In this document: positions 23,362 through 31,547 of the stretch, in pieces
How positions within the stretch are numbered: position 1 is the stretch's first letter
Layout: each line of letters starts with the position of its first letter
NCBI RefSeq assembly: GCF_042658365.1
Contig: NZ_JBHSQC010000022.1
DNA: 38,728 nucleotides
DNA from: Carnobacterium_A antarcticum
GTDB taxonomy: Bacteria > Bacillota > Bacilli > Lactobacillales > Carnobacteriaceae
Strand: one strand, 5' to 3'
Notes under the pieces: model-generated
Databases searched by the model: none
The model's input: only the letters and a program-made list of their open reading frames with translations
Told to the model about the DNA's origin: nothing
Made by a program: the position numbers and the translations under genes

Positions 23362-24819
23362 TTATTTTTTTAATTTAGTCATTTCATCAGCAACAAATTG
23401 AACTTCGGTTCCGACGATAACTTGGATGTTATGGTCAGAAACTTTGTTGATGCCAATTGCTCCGGAAGATTTGATTTTCTTTTCATCGACTTTAGACATG
23501 TCTTTAACCTCGAGACGCAAGCGCGTTGTACAATTGTCGATTGAGGTTATATTTTCATCGCCGCCTAAACCAGCATAAATCGTTTCAGCTTGACGTTTAA
23601 ATTTATCATTTTTTGACGAAGAAACAGCTGCGTCATCATCTTCCACGATTTCTTCATCTTCGTCATCTCCTCGACCTGGCGTTGCCAAGTTGAATTTAAC
23701 GATCACAAAACGGAAAACAAAATAATAAATAGCAAAAAAGACTAATCCTTGAAGGATCAACATATACGGTTGGTTTGCTAATGGCAATCGGAAGCTTAAC
23801 ACAAGGTCGACTAAACCAGCACTAAATCCAAAACCAGCTGTCCAATGGAAAGTTGCTGCAATAAATAGTGAAATCCCAGTTAAGATCGCGTGTACCAAGT
23901 ACAATAACGGAGCTGCAAACATGAATGAGAATTCCAGCGGTTCAGTAACACCTGTAAAGAAGGCAGCAAAACTGGCTGCGATCATTAAAGATGCTACTAC
24001 TTTTCTCTTGTTGTCTTTAGCTGTGTGGTACATTGCTAACGCTCCGCCTGGCAGACCGAACATCATGATCGGGAAGAAACCAGCTTGATACATACCAGTG
24101 ATTCCTTTTGTCCCTGTACCTGCCCAGAAGTTCCCAATATCATCAATACCGGCCACATCAAACCAAAATACAGAATTCAATGCGTGGTGTAAACCTGTTG
24201 GAATCAATAAACGGTTGAAGAATCCGTATAAACCAGCACCTATAGCACCTAATTTACTAATACTTGTACCGAATGTTACTAATGCAGAGAACACTACCGG
24301 CCAAACGAATAATAAGATTAATGAAACAACCAGCATCGCCATTGATGTCATGATCGGCGCAAGTCGTTTTCCACTGAAAAAGGCCAATGCTTGCGGCAGC
24401 TTAACATGACTAAAGCGGTTATACATAGAAGCTGCAACTAAACCAGATATGATCCCAACAAAAGCATTATTAATTTTGTCAAATGCAGGGCTGACTGCCT
24501 CGATATCAATACCTTGCAGCATAGACACAGACTCTGTGCTTAATAAAGTCGTGACTACTAAGAAAGCTACCAGTCCACTAAGCGCGGCTGCTCCGTCTTT
24601 GTCTTTTGACATGCCCAGTGATAACCCAACAGCAAATAATACAGGTAGGTTATCGATTACTGCTGAACCTGCTTTAATGAGAAATGCTGCATAGACGTTT
24701 TCTCCACCCCATCCGCTTGGGTCGATCCAATAACCGATTCCCATCAAAATCGCAGCTACAGGTAAAACCGCAACTGGGAGCATTAACGAACGTCCAATTC
24801 TTTGAAAATATGATTTCAT
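23362..24819 (-). CDS. nagE: PTS N-acetylglucosamine transporter, EIICB
   Basis: 485 aa membrane sugar permease with fused IIB domain. The IIC part has FQRIGRSLMLPVAVLPVAAI, SKDKDGAAALSG, NRLLIPTGLHHALN, FFPIMMFGLPGGALAMY and TGVTEPLEF, closely following E. coli NagE. An acidic linker (GRGDDEDEEIVEDDD) leads to IIB, whose phosphorylated cysteine is C430 in IDNCTTRLRL. No IIA domain is attached, so it must borrow the glucose-type IIA. TAGGAGG precedes the ATG. GlcNAc is more likely than glucose by sequence, and NagR-like sites upstream agree. It lies beside a cell-wall glucosaminidase, a possible functional link to wall sugar recycling. Confidence 0.88.
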   Translation of the reverse strand: MKSYFQRIGRSLMLPVAVLPVAAILMGIGYWIDPSGWGGENVYAAFLIKAGSAVIDNLPVLFAVGLSLGMSKDKDGAAALSGLVAFLVVTTLLSTESVSMLQGIDIEAVSPAFDKINNAFVGIISGLVAASMYNRFSHVKLPQALAFFSGKRLAPIMTSMAMLVVSLILLFVWPVVFSALVTFGTSISKLGAIGAGLYGFFNRLLIPTGLHHALNSVFWFDVAGIDDIGNFWAGTGTKGITGMYQAGFFPIMMFGLPGGALAMYHTAKDNKRKVVASLMIAASFAAFFTGVTEPLEFSFMFAAPLLYLVHAILTGISLFIAATFHWTAGFGFSAGLVDLVLSFRLPLANQPYMLILQGLVFFAIYYFVFRFVIVKFNLATPGRGDDEDEEIVEDDDAAVSSSKNDKFKRQAETIYAGLGGDENITSIDNCTTRLRLEVKDMSKVDEKKIKSSGAIGINKVSDHNIQVIVGTEVQFVADEMTKLKK

Positions 24820-25031
24820 TATTTTTTCCTCCTAGAATAAATGCATATATAACAGAATAATGATAAATAAGCAAAACAATATGTTTTTCCATTCTTGCTA
24901 GTTAACGTTTGTTCATTAGCACTTCCCCTTTTTCACCAAATCAAACTGTTTTTAATTAAGCGGTTTGATACAGTTGAGTAATTTTTGATACTTTACATTA
25001 TAAATTAACCAACTTTTTACTCAACGCCAAA

Positions 25032-25060
25032 ATCATACCAATTTAGAAAACTCTTGTCAA
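25032..25060 (-). promoter_or_regulatory. nagE promoter with overlapping ATTGGTAT site
   Basis: Minus-strand TTGACA (25055-25060), a 17-nt spacer and TATGAT (25032-25037). The -10 overlaps ATTGGTAT (25042-25035), a half-site like those bound by the GntR-family GlcNAc regulator NagR (YvoA). A second possible promoter (TTGAGT, 16 nt, TATAAT) lies just downstream. The leader is about 200 nt and contains an ATCAAAC/GTTTGAT stem. Confidence 0.7.
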
Positions 25061-25111
25061 ATGAGAATTTAATTACAATAATTCCCTCTCATTAAACCAG
25101 ACCATTGCTGC

Positions 25112-25177
25112 ATTGGTATCCATTTCAGCTCTCCTTTACTTTTTAGAAAAAAATCTCTAAATACCATATATACCAAT
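25112..25177. promoter_or_regulatory. two further ATTGGTAT motifs upstream of nagE
   Basis: ATTGGTAT occurs at 25112-25119 (plus) and at 25170-25177 (minus, as ATACCAAT). With the copy at the nagE -10 there are three in 145 bp of non-coding DNA. They resemble NagR half-sites and could act together. No gene is seen in 24820-25261. Confidence 0.45.
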
Positions 25178-25205
25178 TTTATAAAACAAACATATATTAA
25201 CATAA

Positions 25206-25247
25206 AAAAGTGCTTAAACATTAGATTTCTCTACGTTTAAGCACTTT
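25206..25247 (-). terminator. terminator of the LysM glucosaminidase gene
   Basis: AAGTGCTTAAAC and GTTTAAGCACTT form a perfect 12-bp stem with U6 on the minus strand, 14 nt after the stop codon. Confidence 0.9.
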
Positions 25248-25261
25248 GTTGGTTCTTTTAT

Positions 25262-28200
25262 TTATTTGATTAGAAGAGTTTGTCCTACAAAAATGACATC
25301 AGATTTCAAATAGTTCCACTCTTTTAAACTGGCTACTGAAACTCCGATTTTATTTGCGATTGCCCATAATGAGTCATCACGAACAACTGTATAGGATGCT
25401 AACTGTTCTGGCGTTTTAGTTACAACATCAGATTTTACAGATGTTATAAGAGTTAAGTTTTGGCCAACAGAAAGACTATCCGAATTCAGATCATTCCATG
25501 ATTTTAAATCTGCAACTGATACACCATTGCTATTGGCTATTCCCCATAATGTATCGCCACTTTTAACAATGTGGTTGGATTGAGCAGCACCACTTGTATT
25601 TTTATTAGTGGTTGGAACCGGAACTGTTGGTGTTTTTGCAGTCGCGATTGAATTTGCTTGATTGCCGACTTTAACTGTCAACGTTTGACCAACATAAATA
25701 GTATCCGTGCTCAATTTATTCCATGATTTTAAATCAGATAGAGAAACTCCATATTTAGAACTAATGGCGGATAATGTATCCCCGCTCTTGATCGTATAAG
25801 AAACAGCTAGATTCGAAACTGTTGCATCTGTTTTATTCGAATTTGTTGTAGCAGTTGATCCACCTTTGATGGTTAAGTTTTGACCAACCATAATCGTATC
25901 AGATGTCAAATTATTCCATGACTTCAAGTTCGCTACAGATACACCTTTGCTGCTCGCTACTCCCCACAATGTATCGCCGCTCTTAACAGTGTAAGAAGAC
26001 GTTGTTGTATTAGAAGGTGTCGACGTATTTGGTGTTGAGTTATTGTTTGTTGAACCCGTACCGCCTTTGATCGTCAAGTTTTGGCCGATATAGATCGTAT
26101 CAGAGGTCAAATTGTTCCATGACTTCAAATTCGCTACAGAAACACCATTACTGCTCGCCACTCCCCACAAAGAATCTCCATTCTTAACGGTGTAAGAAGA
26201 CGTTACTGTGTTGGATGGTGTCGATATGTTTGGTGCTGTATTAGCGCTGGATGAATTTGTACCGCCTTTGATCGTCAATTTTTGTCCAACAAAAATTGTA
26301 TCGGATGTCAGATTATTCCATGACTTCAAATTCGCTACAGATACGCCATTGCTGCTTGCTACTTCCCACAATGTATCGCCGCTCTTAACGGTGTAAGTAG
26401 ACGTTGCTGTATTCGTAGGTGTTGATGTTGTTGGCGTTGTATTCGTTGAACCTGTGCCGCCTTTGATCGTCAAGTTTTGTCCAACAAAAATCGTATCGGA
26501 TGTTAAATTATTCCATGACTTCAAGTTCGCTACAGACACACCTTTGCTGTTCGCTACTCCCCACAACGTATCGCCGTTCTTAACGGTGTAAGTAGACGTT
26601 GCTGTATTAGAAGGCGTCGACGTGTTTGGTGTTGAATTATTATTCGTTGAACCTGTGCCGCCTTTGATCGTCAATTTTTGGCCGATATAAATCGTGTCGG
26701 ATGTTAAATTGTTCCATGACTTCAAATTCGCTACAGATACGCCACTGCTGTTCGCCACTCCCCACAATGTATCTCCGCTCTTAACAGTGTAAGAAGACGT
26801 TGCTGTATTGGATGGCGTCGACGTGTTTGGTGTTGAGTTATTGTTTGTTGATCCCGTACCGCCTTTGATCGTCAATTTTTGGTCGATATAAATCGTATCG
26901 GATTTCAAATTGTTCCATGACTTCAAGTTCGCTACAGATACACCTTTGCTGCTCGCCACTCCCCACAACGTATCGCCGCTCTTAACAGTGTAAGAAGACG
27001 TTGTTGTATTGGATGGCGTCGACGTATTTGGTGTTGAGTTATTGTTCGTTGAACCTGTACCGCCTTTGATCGTCAATTTTTGGCCGATATAAATCGTATC
27101 GGATTTCAAATTATTCCAAGATTTCACATTCGCTACAGAAACACCCATACGGTTCGCAATTGCCCACAACGTGTCGCCATTTTTAACGGTATAAGAAGAA
27201 GCCGTTGTATTCGTATTAGGCTTTTCAGATGATGAAGAATCAGATCCAGTAGAACCTGGATTAGGATTTACCGGTCCAGTATACCCACTGTCAAATCGTG
27301 TTAAATTATAAGAGTTAATAATATTGTTTAGCTTAGAAGCATAACTTGGATCGGTAGCGTAACGTCCCTGCAACCAGGCAGTTGCATCGTAAACACTAGT
27401 ACTATTGCTTTTCCAAGCTCCTGAGTAAAAGTTTGAATCCCAATTCGTTCCATTTTTTAACAAGTTAGCATTATCTTGTAATGATTCTGCATGAGATGGA
27501 TATTTTTTAAAGTTTTGAGGAATGTAGATCCACCCGCCACTTGCGCTCCATTCGGAAGTATACATAGTAGCTGTTTGACCATTGTAGCTTCCTTTAATTC
27601 CAAACAAATTGTGGTTTGGAGAAGAAGATAATTTACTGGAACCCCAACCACTTTCTAAAGCTGCTTGAGCAATCATCAGAGAGGCATATAAGTCATTTTT
27701 TGGTGCTACCTCAGCAGCATAAGCGCCAATGAACTCTACAAATTCTGCATTCGACATTTTTTCAATTGCTTTATTTGAAGTGATAGCTGTCGTTACTGTC
27801 TGAACAGCCCCTACTGCAGCTTTATTCACTGCCAAAACTTGTCCCGGATGAATCAAGTCTGAAGATAAGTTATTCATCTTTTTCAATTCAGCTACAGAAA
27901 GGCCATTTGCTTTTGCAATTTTATTTAATGTATCTCCTGATTTGATGGTATACAGTTTAGCAGTCTCTGCTTTCGCTTTGTCCGCTGCTGCTTTATCTGC
28001 TTTTGCTTTGTCCGCTGCTGCTTTATCTGCTTTTGCTTTGTCCGCTGCTGCTTTATCTGCTTTCGCTTTGTCTGCTGCCGCTTTATCTGCTTTTGCTTTG
28101 TCCGCTGCCGCTTGTTCTGCTTTTGCTTTGTCTGCTGCTTGTTCTGCTTTTGCTTTGTCTGCTGCTTGTTCTGCTTTTGCTTTGTCCGCTGCCGCTTGAT

Positions 28201-29092
28201 CTGTTTTCGCTTTGTCTGCTGCTGCTTGTTCTGCTTTTGCTTTGTCTGCTGCTGCTTGTTCTAGTTCAGCTTGTTCTGATGCAGCTTGATCTAGTTCAGC
28301 TTTGTCTGCTGCTGCTTGATCTGCTTTCACTTTGTCTGCTTCAGCTTTATCTAGTTCAGCTTGTTCTGCTGCTTTATCTACATCACTGACTTCTTCACTC
28401 TTTTCAACAATTTCAGTAGTTAATGACGCTTCAGCTTCGACTGCTGACTCTGATGGTTCAATCCCTTCGTTTACTGCTGCAGATGTTTCTTCAACAACCG
28501 CATCAGTCTCGACAGTTTCTTCTGTTAGTGCATATGTAGCTTCTATTTTTTCTTCATTAGTTGCAATTGACATTTTTGTAATGGTTGCTTCGATTGCCTC
28601 TTCAGAATTTACAGTATCGTCGTTTTTCACATCCAACGCTGTTTCAATTAATTCATCGATATCTTCCATATCTAATTCTTCAAATATTAATGTATCAAAT
28701 ACTTCAGCTGTTAAGAGGATTTTCAATTCTTGTATTTTTTGTTCTTTTTCAATTGCTTTATCTTCAGCCGCGTTCTCTGTAGTATCTGAACTTTTCTCTG
28801 TCGATTGAATACTTGTTTCTGATTCTTTGGCTACCTCTGTTCCTTCTGTAGTTCCCTCTGTGACTACTTCTGGATTATTTTTTAAATTCTCTTCAAGTTC
28901 TTTGCTACTTGAATTTGCCAAATCATTCGCACTAGCTGATGCAGAAAAAGAAGGAAAGGCCAATAAGCTAACTAATAAAGTTGTACTTAAAACTGCTGTC
29001 CCTCTTTTATACACAGCATTCGATAAATCCTTTTTCCCAAACAACTTTTTACTATTTGCAGCGACAATTCTTTCTTTTCTAGTTTTTTCCAA
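25262..29092 (-). CDS. secreted GH73 glucosaminidase with eleven LysM modules
   Basis: About 1276 aa. The start is a TTG at 29090-29092 with AGGAGG 7 nt upstream; the frame opens further but has no better site. A basic stretch, a hydrophobic core (GTAVLSTTLLVSLLAF) and SASASA|ND form a signal peptide. Next come an acidic Glu/Thr-rich region (about 50-240), Ala/Lys/Asp repeats of the DKAKADKAAA kind (to about 375), one LysM (about 379-425) and a glucosaminidase (PF01832) domain (about 440-604) with a likely catalytic Glu in AQAALESGWGSS. Ten C-terminal LysM modules (SYTVKSGDTLWGVA...) bind peptidoglycan. It resembles enterococcal AtlA, a daughter-cell separation autolysin, with more LysM copies. 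Modules 2-7 are nearly identical, suggesting recent expansion. Confidence 0.92.
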   Translation of the reverse strand: MEKTRKERIVAANSKKLFGKKDLSNAVYKRGTAVLSTTLLVSLLAFPSFSASASANDLANSSSKELEENLKNNPEVVTEGTTEGTEVAKESETSIQSTEKSSDTTENAAEDKAIEKEQKIQELKILLTAEVFDTLIFEELDMEDIDELIETALDVKNDDTVNSEEAIEATITKMSIATNEEKIEATYALTEETVETDAVVEETSAAVNEGIEPSESAVEAEASLTTEIVEKSEEVSDVDKAAEQAELDKAEADKVKADQAAADKAELDQAASEQAELEQAAADKAKAEQAAADKAKTDQAAADKAKAEQAADKAKAEQAADKAKAEQAAADKAKADKAAADKAKADKAAADKAKADKAAADKAKADKAAADKAKAETAKLYTIKSGDTLNKIAKANGLSVAELKKMNNLSSDLIHPGQVLAVNKAAVGAVQTVTTAITSNKAIEKMSNAEFVEFIGAYAAEVAPKNDLYASLMIAQAALESGWGSSKLSSSPNHNLFGIKGSYNGQTATMYTSEWSASGGWIYIPQNFKKYPSHAESLQDNANLLKNGTNWDSNFYSGAWKSNSTSVYDATAWLQGRYATDPSYASKLNNIINSYNLTRFDSGYTGPVNPNPGSTGSDSSSSEKPNTNTTASSYTVKNGDTLWAIANRMGVSVANVKSWNNLKSDTIYIGQKLTIKGGTGSTNNNSTPNTSTPSNTTTSSYTVKSGDTLWGVASSKGVSVANLKSWNNLKSDTIYIDQKLTIKGGTGSTNNNSTPNTSTPSNTATSSYTVKSGDTLWGVANSSGVSVANLKSWNNLTSDTIYIGQKLTIKGGTGSTNNNSTPNTSTPSNTATSTYTVKNGDTLWGVANSKGVSVANLKSWNNLTSDTIFVGQNLTIKGGTGSTNTTPTTSTPTNTATSTYTVKSGDTLWEVASSNGVSVANLKSWNNLTSDTIFVGQKLTIKGGTNSSSANTAPNISTPSNTVTSSYTVKNGDSLWGVASSNGVSVANLKSWNNLTSDTIYIGQNLTIKGGTGSTNNNSTPNTSTPSNTTTSSYTVKSGDTLWGVASSKGVSVANLKSWNNLTSDTIMVGQNLTIKGGSTATTNSNKTDATVSNLAVSYTIKSGDTLSAISSKYGVSLSDLKSWNKLSTDTIYVGQTLTVKVGNQANSIATAKTPTVPVPTTNKNTSGAAQSNHIVKSGDTLWGIANSNGVSVADLKSWNDLNSDSLSVGQNLTLITSVKSDVVTKTPEQLASYTVVRDDSLWAIANKIGVSVASLKEWNYLKSDVIFVGQTLLIK
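25870..27200 (-). repeat. LysM-encoding tandem repeat array
   Basis: Near-identical units of roughly 225-237 bp, each encoding one LysM plus a Ser/Thr/Asn linker (GGTGSTNNNSTPNTSTPSNT). Identity between neighbouring units is high at DNA level, so unit number may vary between strains or be wrong in the assembly. Confidence 0.8.
27955..28370 (-). repeat. Ala/Lys/Asp/Glu low-complexity coding repeat
   Basis: A 15- and 30-bp periodic sequence (TTTGTCTGCTGC and TTTTGCTTTATC variants on the plus strand) encodes KADKAAADKAKA and AEQAADKAKA blocks. It forms a predicted rod or coiled-coil spacer between the acidic N-terminal part and the first LysM. Confidence 0.75.
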
Positions 29093-29175
29093 CGCTATAC
29101 CTCCTGATTTAAACAATCTTTTGGATAAGGAGCTGTAATCGCCCTTATCAATGGTTTATAATGAGTCCTTCTTCT

Positions 29176-29181
29176 ATTATA
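29176..29181 (-). promoter_or_regulatory. -10 element upstream of the glucosaminidase gene
   Basis: A perfect minus-strand TATAAT lies about 84 nt upstream of the TTG start. The -35 region (TATCAT at 29199-29204) is poor, so an activator may be needed. The leader is A/T rich with no other gene in 29093-29335. Confidence 0.45.
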
Positions 29182-29269
29182 GCGTTGAATTCGTCCATAT
29201 GATAGAAAATTGCAGAGATAAGCTGCTTTTTAATATACGTTACACAATCGTAATATTTTATGCAAAACC

Positions 29270-29300
29270 AATAGGCAGATAAACCATTACCCGCCTATTT
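29270..29300 (-). terminator. probable terminator of the 84-aa gene
   Basis: AATAGGCGG and CTGCCTATT (one mismatch) form a stem about 36 nt after the stop, followed by GGUUUUGC. The U-run is short. Confidence 0.5.
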
Positions 29301-29335
29301 CCGTCTTTCTTATATTACAATTTTGCTTACAGTTA

Positions 29336-29590
29336 TTAAGTAAACTGTGGATCTCCAAGCCAATCAAAATCCAATAAGTACTGTACTTCTTTTTGATACG
29401 GCAACCAAATTTCAGCTTCTTTGATATTCATGATTGATTCCCAAAAAATAAGATCAGCTTGTTGTTGCTTAGTTGTTTTTATTTTTACTGTTTGTCCAGT
29501 TTCAGATTGCAAGATTATATTTGGAAACTCAATACTTTTTACTTGACCTGAACCAATTGCATCATTATTTTCCATGTCATCAAGCAGCAT
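29336..29590 (-). CDS. hypothetical 84-aa protein
   Basis: Not recognised. A soluble, acidic 84-aa protein (MLLDDMENNDAIGSGQVKS...) with no signal peptide or membrane segment. It has a predicted beta-rich middle (IEFPNIILQSETGQTVKIKT) and a Trp-rich second half (LIFWESIMNIKEAEIWLPYQ). AGGAGTG lies 8 nt before the ATG, and a hairpin follows, so it is likely expressed as a single gene. It sits upstream of the glucosaminidase in the same direction but behind a probable terminator. No function can be inferred. Confidence 0.6.
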   Translation of the reverse strand: MLLDDMENNDAIGSGQVKSIEFPNIILQSETGQTVKIKTTKQQQADLIFWESIMNIKEAEIWLPYQKEVQYLLDFDWLGDPQFT

Positions 29591-29738
29591 TTTGTCACAC
29601 TCCTATCTCTTAACTATCTCTAGTGTACTCAATAGAGATTAAGGAAGTAATAAGAAAGTATGAATGTTTAGTTATTTCACGAGAAATTAGTTTAAACGAA
29701 ACTTGATATTGCTAGATACCGAGACTGATTGTACCTCG

Positions 29739-29748
29739 GACTTTAGTC
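29739..29748. promoter_or_regulatory. GACT-TT-AGTC palindrome, possible LiaR/VraR-type site
   Basis: A perfect GACT-TT-AGTC dyad, extended to GGACTTTAGTCT, is centred about 59 nt upstream of the predicted start of the DUF1700/DUF4097 operon. That is a normal activator position. Extra GACT half-sites flank it (29722-29726 and 29755-29760). AGTC/GACT dyads are used by cell-envelope-stress regulators of the LiaR/VraR/CesR group. Confidence 0.45.
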
Positions 29749-29767
29749 TTGTTTGTGGACTCTCGCC

Positions 29768-29796
29768 TTGTAATGCCTTGAAGCTGGCAGTATAGT
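29768..29796 (+). promoter_or_regulatory. promoter of the DUF1700/DUF4097 operon
   Basis: TTGTAA (29768-29773), a 17-nt spacer and TATAGT (29791-29796), about 50 nt upstream of the first gene. Confidence 0.55.
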
Positions 29797-29852
29797 CATT
29801 TTAAAGATACATAATAAAATGAAATCATTGATACGAAAGAGGTTAAAGTATA

Positions 29853-30482
29853 ATGAACAAAGAACATTTTTTAATCGAATTAAAACTGAACTTAACCGAC
29901 TTGCCGCCAGAAAAAGTTTCTGCTATTTTAGCTGAATACGAAGAAAAATTTGCAGCAGAACTTACAGCTGGAAAATTTGAAGAACAAATAGCAAACGAAT
30001 TAGGGCATCCAAAACAGTTAGCCGCCGAACGGTTAATTCAATTTGGCATCAAACCAAAACCAAAAGAAGCCAGCTATAGTCAAGGCGATTGGGTAGAATT
30101 AGACTCTGAACCAGGAGAATTAAATGATGAAATTGAAGCGCAGCAGTCTTATTCGCCTTTTGTTCAGTTTATCAAAGCTGTTTTCATCATTGGCTTTAAT
30201 CTGTTTTTTGTTTTAATCCCCATGATCGTCTTGCTTTTTTGTCTCTTGGGGGCTTGGATAACCGGCATTGCATTTAGCTTCGCTCCTATTTTCGGTATTT
30301 TTGCTTTGCTTGGAACTTATTCCGTTGCAACAGTCTTCCAAACGTTTATGACTATTTTGATTTGCGGAATCGGCTTGGTAATGCTTGCTGTTTGTTATTC
30401 TTTCACACGCGTATTAACTAAACTGTTTAGACGTTATCTAGTATGGATGAGACGCGCTATAGTAGGAGGACGATTAGCATGA
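29853..30482 (+). CDS. DUF1700 membrane protein
   Basis: 209 aa. The N-terminal helical part (MNKEHFLIELKLNLTDLPPEKVSAILAEYEEKF, followed by GKFEEQIANELGHPKQLAAERL) is the characteristic DUF1700/YoaS start, a cytoplasmic three-helix domain. Three or so membrane segments follow (about 105-190). AAGAGG lies near the ATG. The last codons overlap the next gene by 4 nt (ATGA), so the two are translationally coupled. DUF1700 and DUF4097 proteins are often neighbours in Firmicutes, usually with a PadR regulator, and are linked to envelope stress. No PadR gene is present here. Confidence 0.85.
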   Translation: MNKEHFLIELKLNLTDLPPEKVSAILAEYEEKFAAELTAGKFEEQIANELGHPKQLAAERLIQFGIKPKPKEASYSQGDWVELDSEPGELNDEIEAQQSYSPFVQFIKAVFIIGFNLFFVLIPMIVLLFCLLGAWITGIAFSFAPIFGIFALLGTYSVATVFQTFMTILICGIGLVMLAVCYSFTRVLTKLFRRYLVWMRRAIVGGRLA

Positions 30483-31435
30483 AGAAAAATACACTTGCGT
30501 TATTAGCTGTAGGACTGTTCTTTATTGCCATTGGCGGCATAGGCGCAGCTCTTACTTATCAAAAAGCTTTTGATTCGGTTCATTTTGATCACCAAGAAAC
30601 TGTAGCTGTCGAAGACATTCAAAACCTCTCTATCACTGGAACTTCAGCCGCTGTCTATCTTACAAAAACAAACGCCAAAGAAATATCTGTTAACGTTGAA
30701 GGCCTAAATGCAGATTCGAAAGTATACACACTAGATTCCAACAAAAACAGCGAGACCTTGCACTTAAACATCAATGAAATGGAACAATCTTCCAATACCA
30801 TTTTAGACTACCTGAACACCGGTATTGTTCGCGTGACCATCGAAATTCCTGATTCCATCGAGACTCTTTCTCTCAGTACAGAAACAGGAACTGTTTCCAT
30901 AAGTCATTTGACCCTTTCTGCTCTCTCAATCAAAACGGATGTAGGTTCTATAGATATAAACGATAGTCAGCTAGATCAGTTGAACGTCAAAAACACAGCC
31001 GGAGTTACTGACATCACTCAATCTATTTTTCAACAGTTGACGATTGATTCGGACGCTGGTTCGGCTAATCTGACTAAGGTTGTAGCTGATGAAACAGAGA
31101 TAACCACCGACGTTGGGCAAATCGATTTTTCTCAAGTAACCGGAAAATTAACAGCTCAAACAAATGCTGGCGCTATCGTGCTATCGAATCCAACGATTGA
31201 CCAAGATGTTACGCTCACAACCAACTTTGGAACCATTACTGTTTTAACTGAAAACACTCCAGAAAATCTAACAATTGAAACGTCTCACCAGCTAGGGGAG
31301 GTCTCTCTTTTTGACAAAGCAGAATCTAAGGCTCTTTTTGGGAATGGGACCCATCTTATGAAGTTGACTACAGATACTGGTACTATCTCTGTTTCTACTG
31401 CGCCTGATGAAGAATACACTTCAGAATACAACTAA
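30479..31435 (+). CDS. DUF4097 envelope protein (LiaG/YvlB-like beta-repeat)
   Basis: 318 aa from the ATG at 30479, which has TAGGAGG 9 nt upstream and overlaps the DUF1700 stop. An in-frame ATG at 30443 would run back into that gene without a ribosome site. One N-terminal membrane segment (LALLAVGLFFIAIGGIGAAL) is followed by an extracytoplasmic repeat of short beta-strands (VSISHLTLSALSIKTDVGSI, TNAGAIVLSNPTI), the DUF4097 adhesin-like beta-solenoid. Related proteins (LiaG in Bacillus, LiaX in enterococci) act in sensing or answering cell-envelope damage. The exact role here is inference. Confidence 0.83.
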   Translation: MKKNTLALLAVGLFFIAIGGIGAALTYQKAFDSVHFDHQETVAVEDIQNLSITGTSAAVYLTKTNAKEISVNVEGLNADSKVYTLDSNKNSETLHLNINEMEQSSNTILDYLNTGIVRVTIEIPDSIETLSLSTETGTVSISHLTLSALSIKTDVGSIDINDSQLDQLNVKNTAGVTDITQSIFQQLTIDSDAGSANLTKVVADETEITTDVGQIDFSQVTGKLTAQTNAGAIVLSNPTIDQDVTLTTNFGTITVLTENTPENLTIETSHQLGEVSLFDKAESKALFGNGTHLMKLTTDTGTISVSTAPDEEYTSEYN

Positions 31436-31461
31436 TGCAGCTGGTTATTGCTCTCTCTTAT

Positions 31462-31490
31462 TTGTGAACGATACTGTCTTATGCTAAAAT
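31462..31490 (+). promoter_or_regulatory. promoter of the PAP2 phosphatase gene
   Basis: TTGTGA (31462-31467), a 17-nt spacer and TAAAAT (31485-31490), leaving a leader of about 50 nt before the start. Confidence 0.55.
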
Positions 31491-31547
31491 AAAGCGACTG
31501 TAGGATACGGTTAATTTTCTTAAAAAAATGACAGGAAGTACAAGATA

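Noticed and set aside
24674..24892. 72-codon minus-strand frame overlapping the nagE start
   Set aside because: It overlaps nagE in another frame, and its hydrophobic start reflects A/T-rich leader DNA; no ribosome site.
24900..24918. Possible LexA box (TTAACGTTTGTTCA) upstream of nagE
   Set aside because: The left arm lacks GAAC, so it does not match the LexA dyad.
25870..27200. Regularly spaced repeats that could be taken for a CRISPR array
   Set aside because: The units are about 230 bp, in frame, and encode LysM modules.
27942..28389. Plus-strand frames rich in Ala/Leu/Ser
   Set aside because: Antisense shadows of the Ala/Lys/Asp repeat in the glucosaminidase gene.
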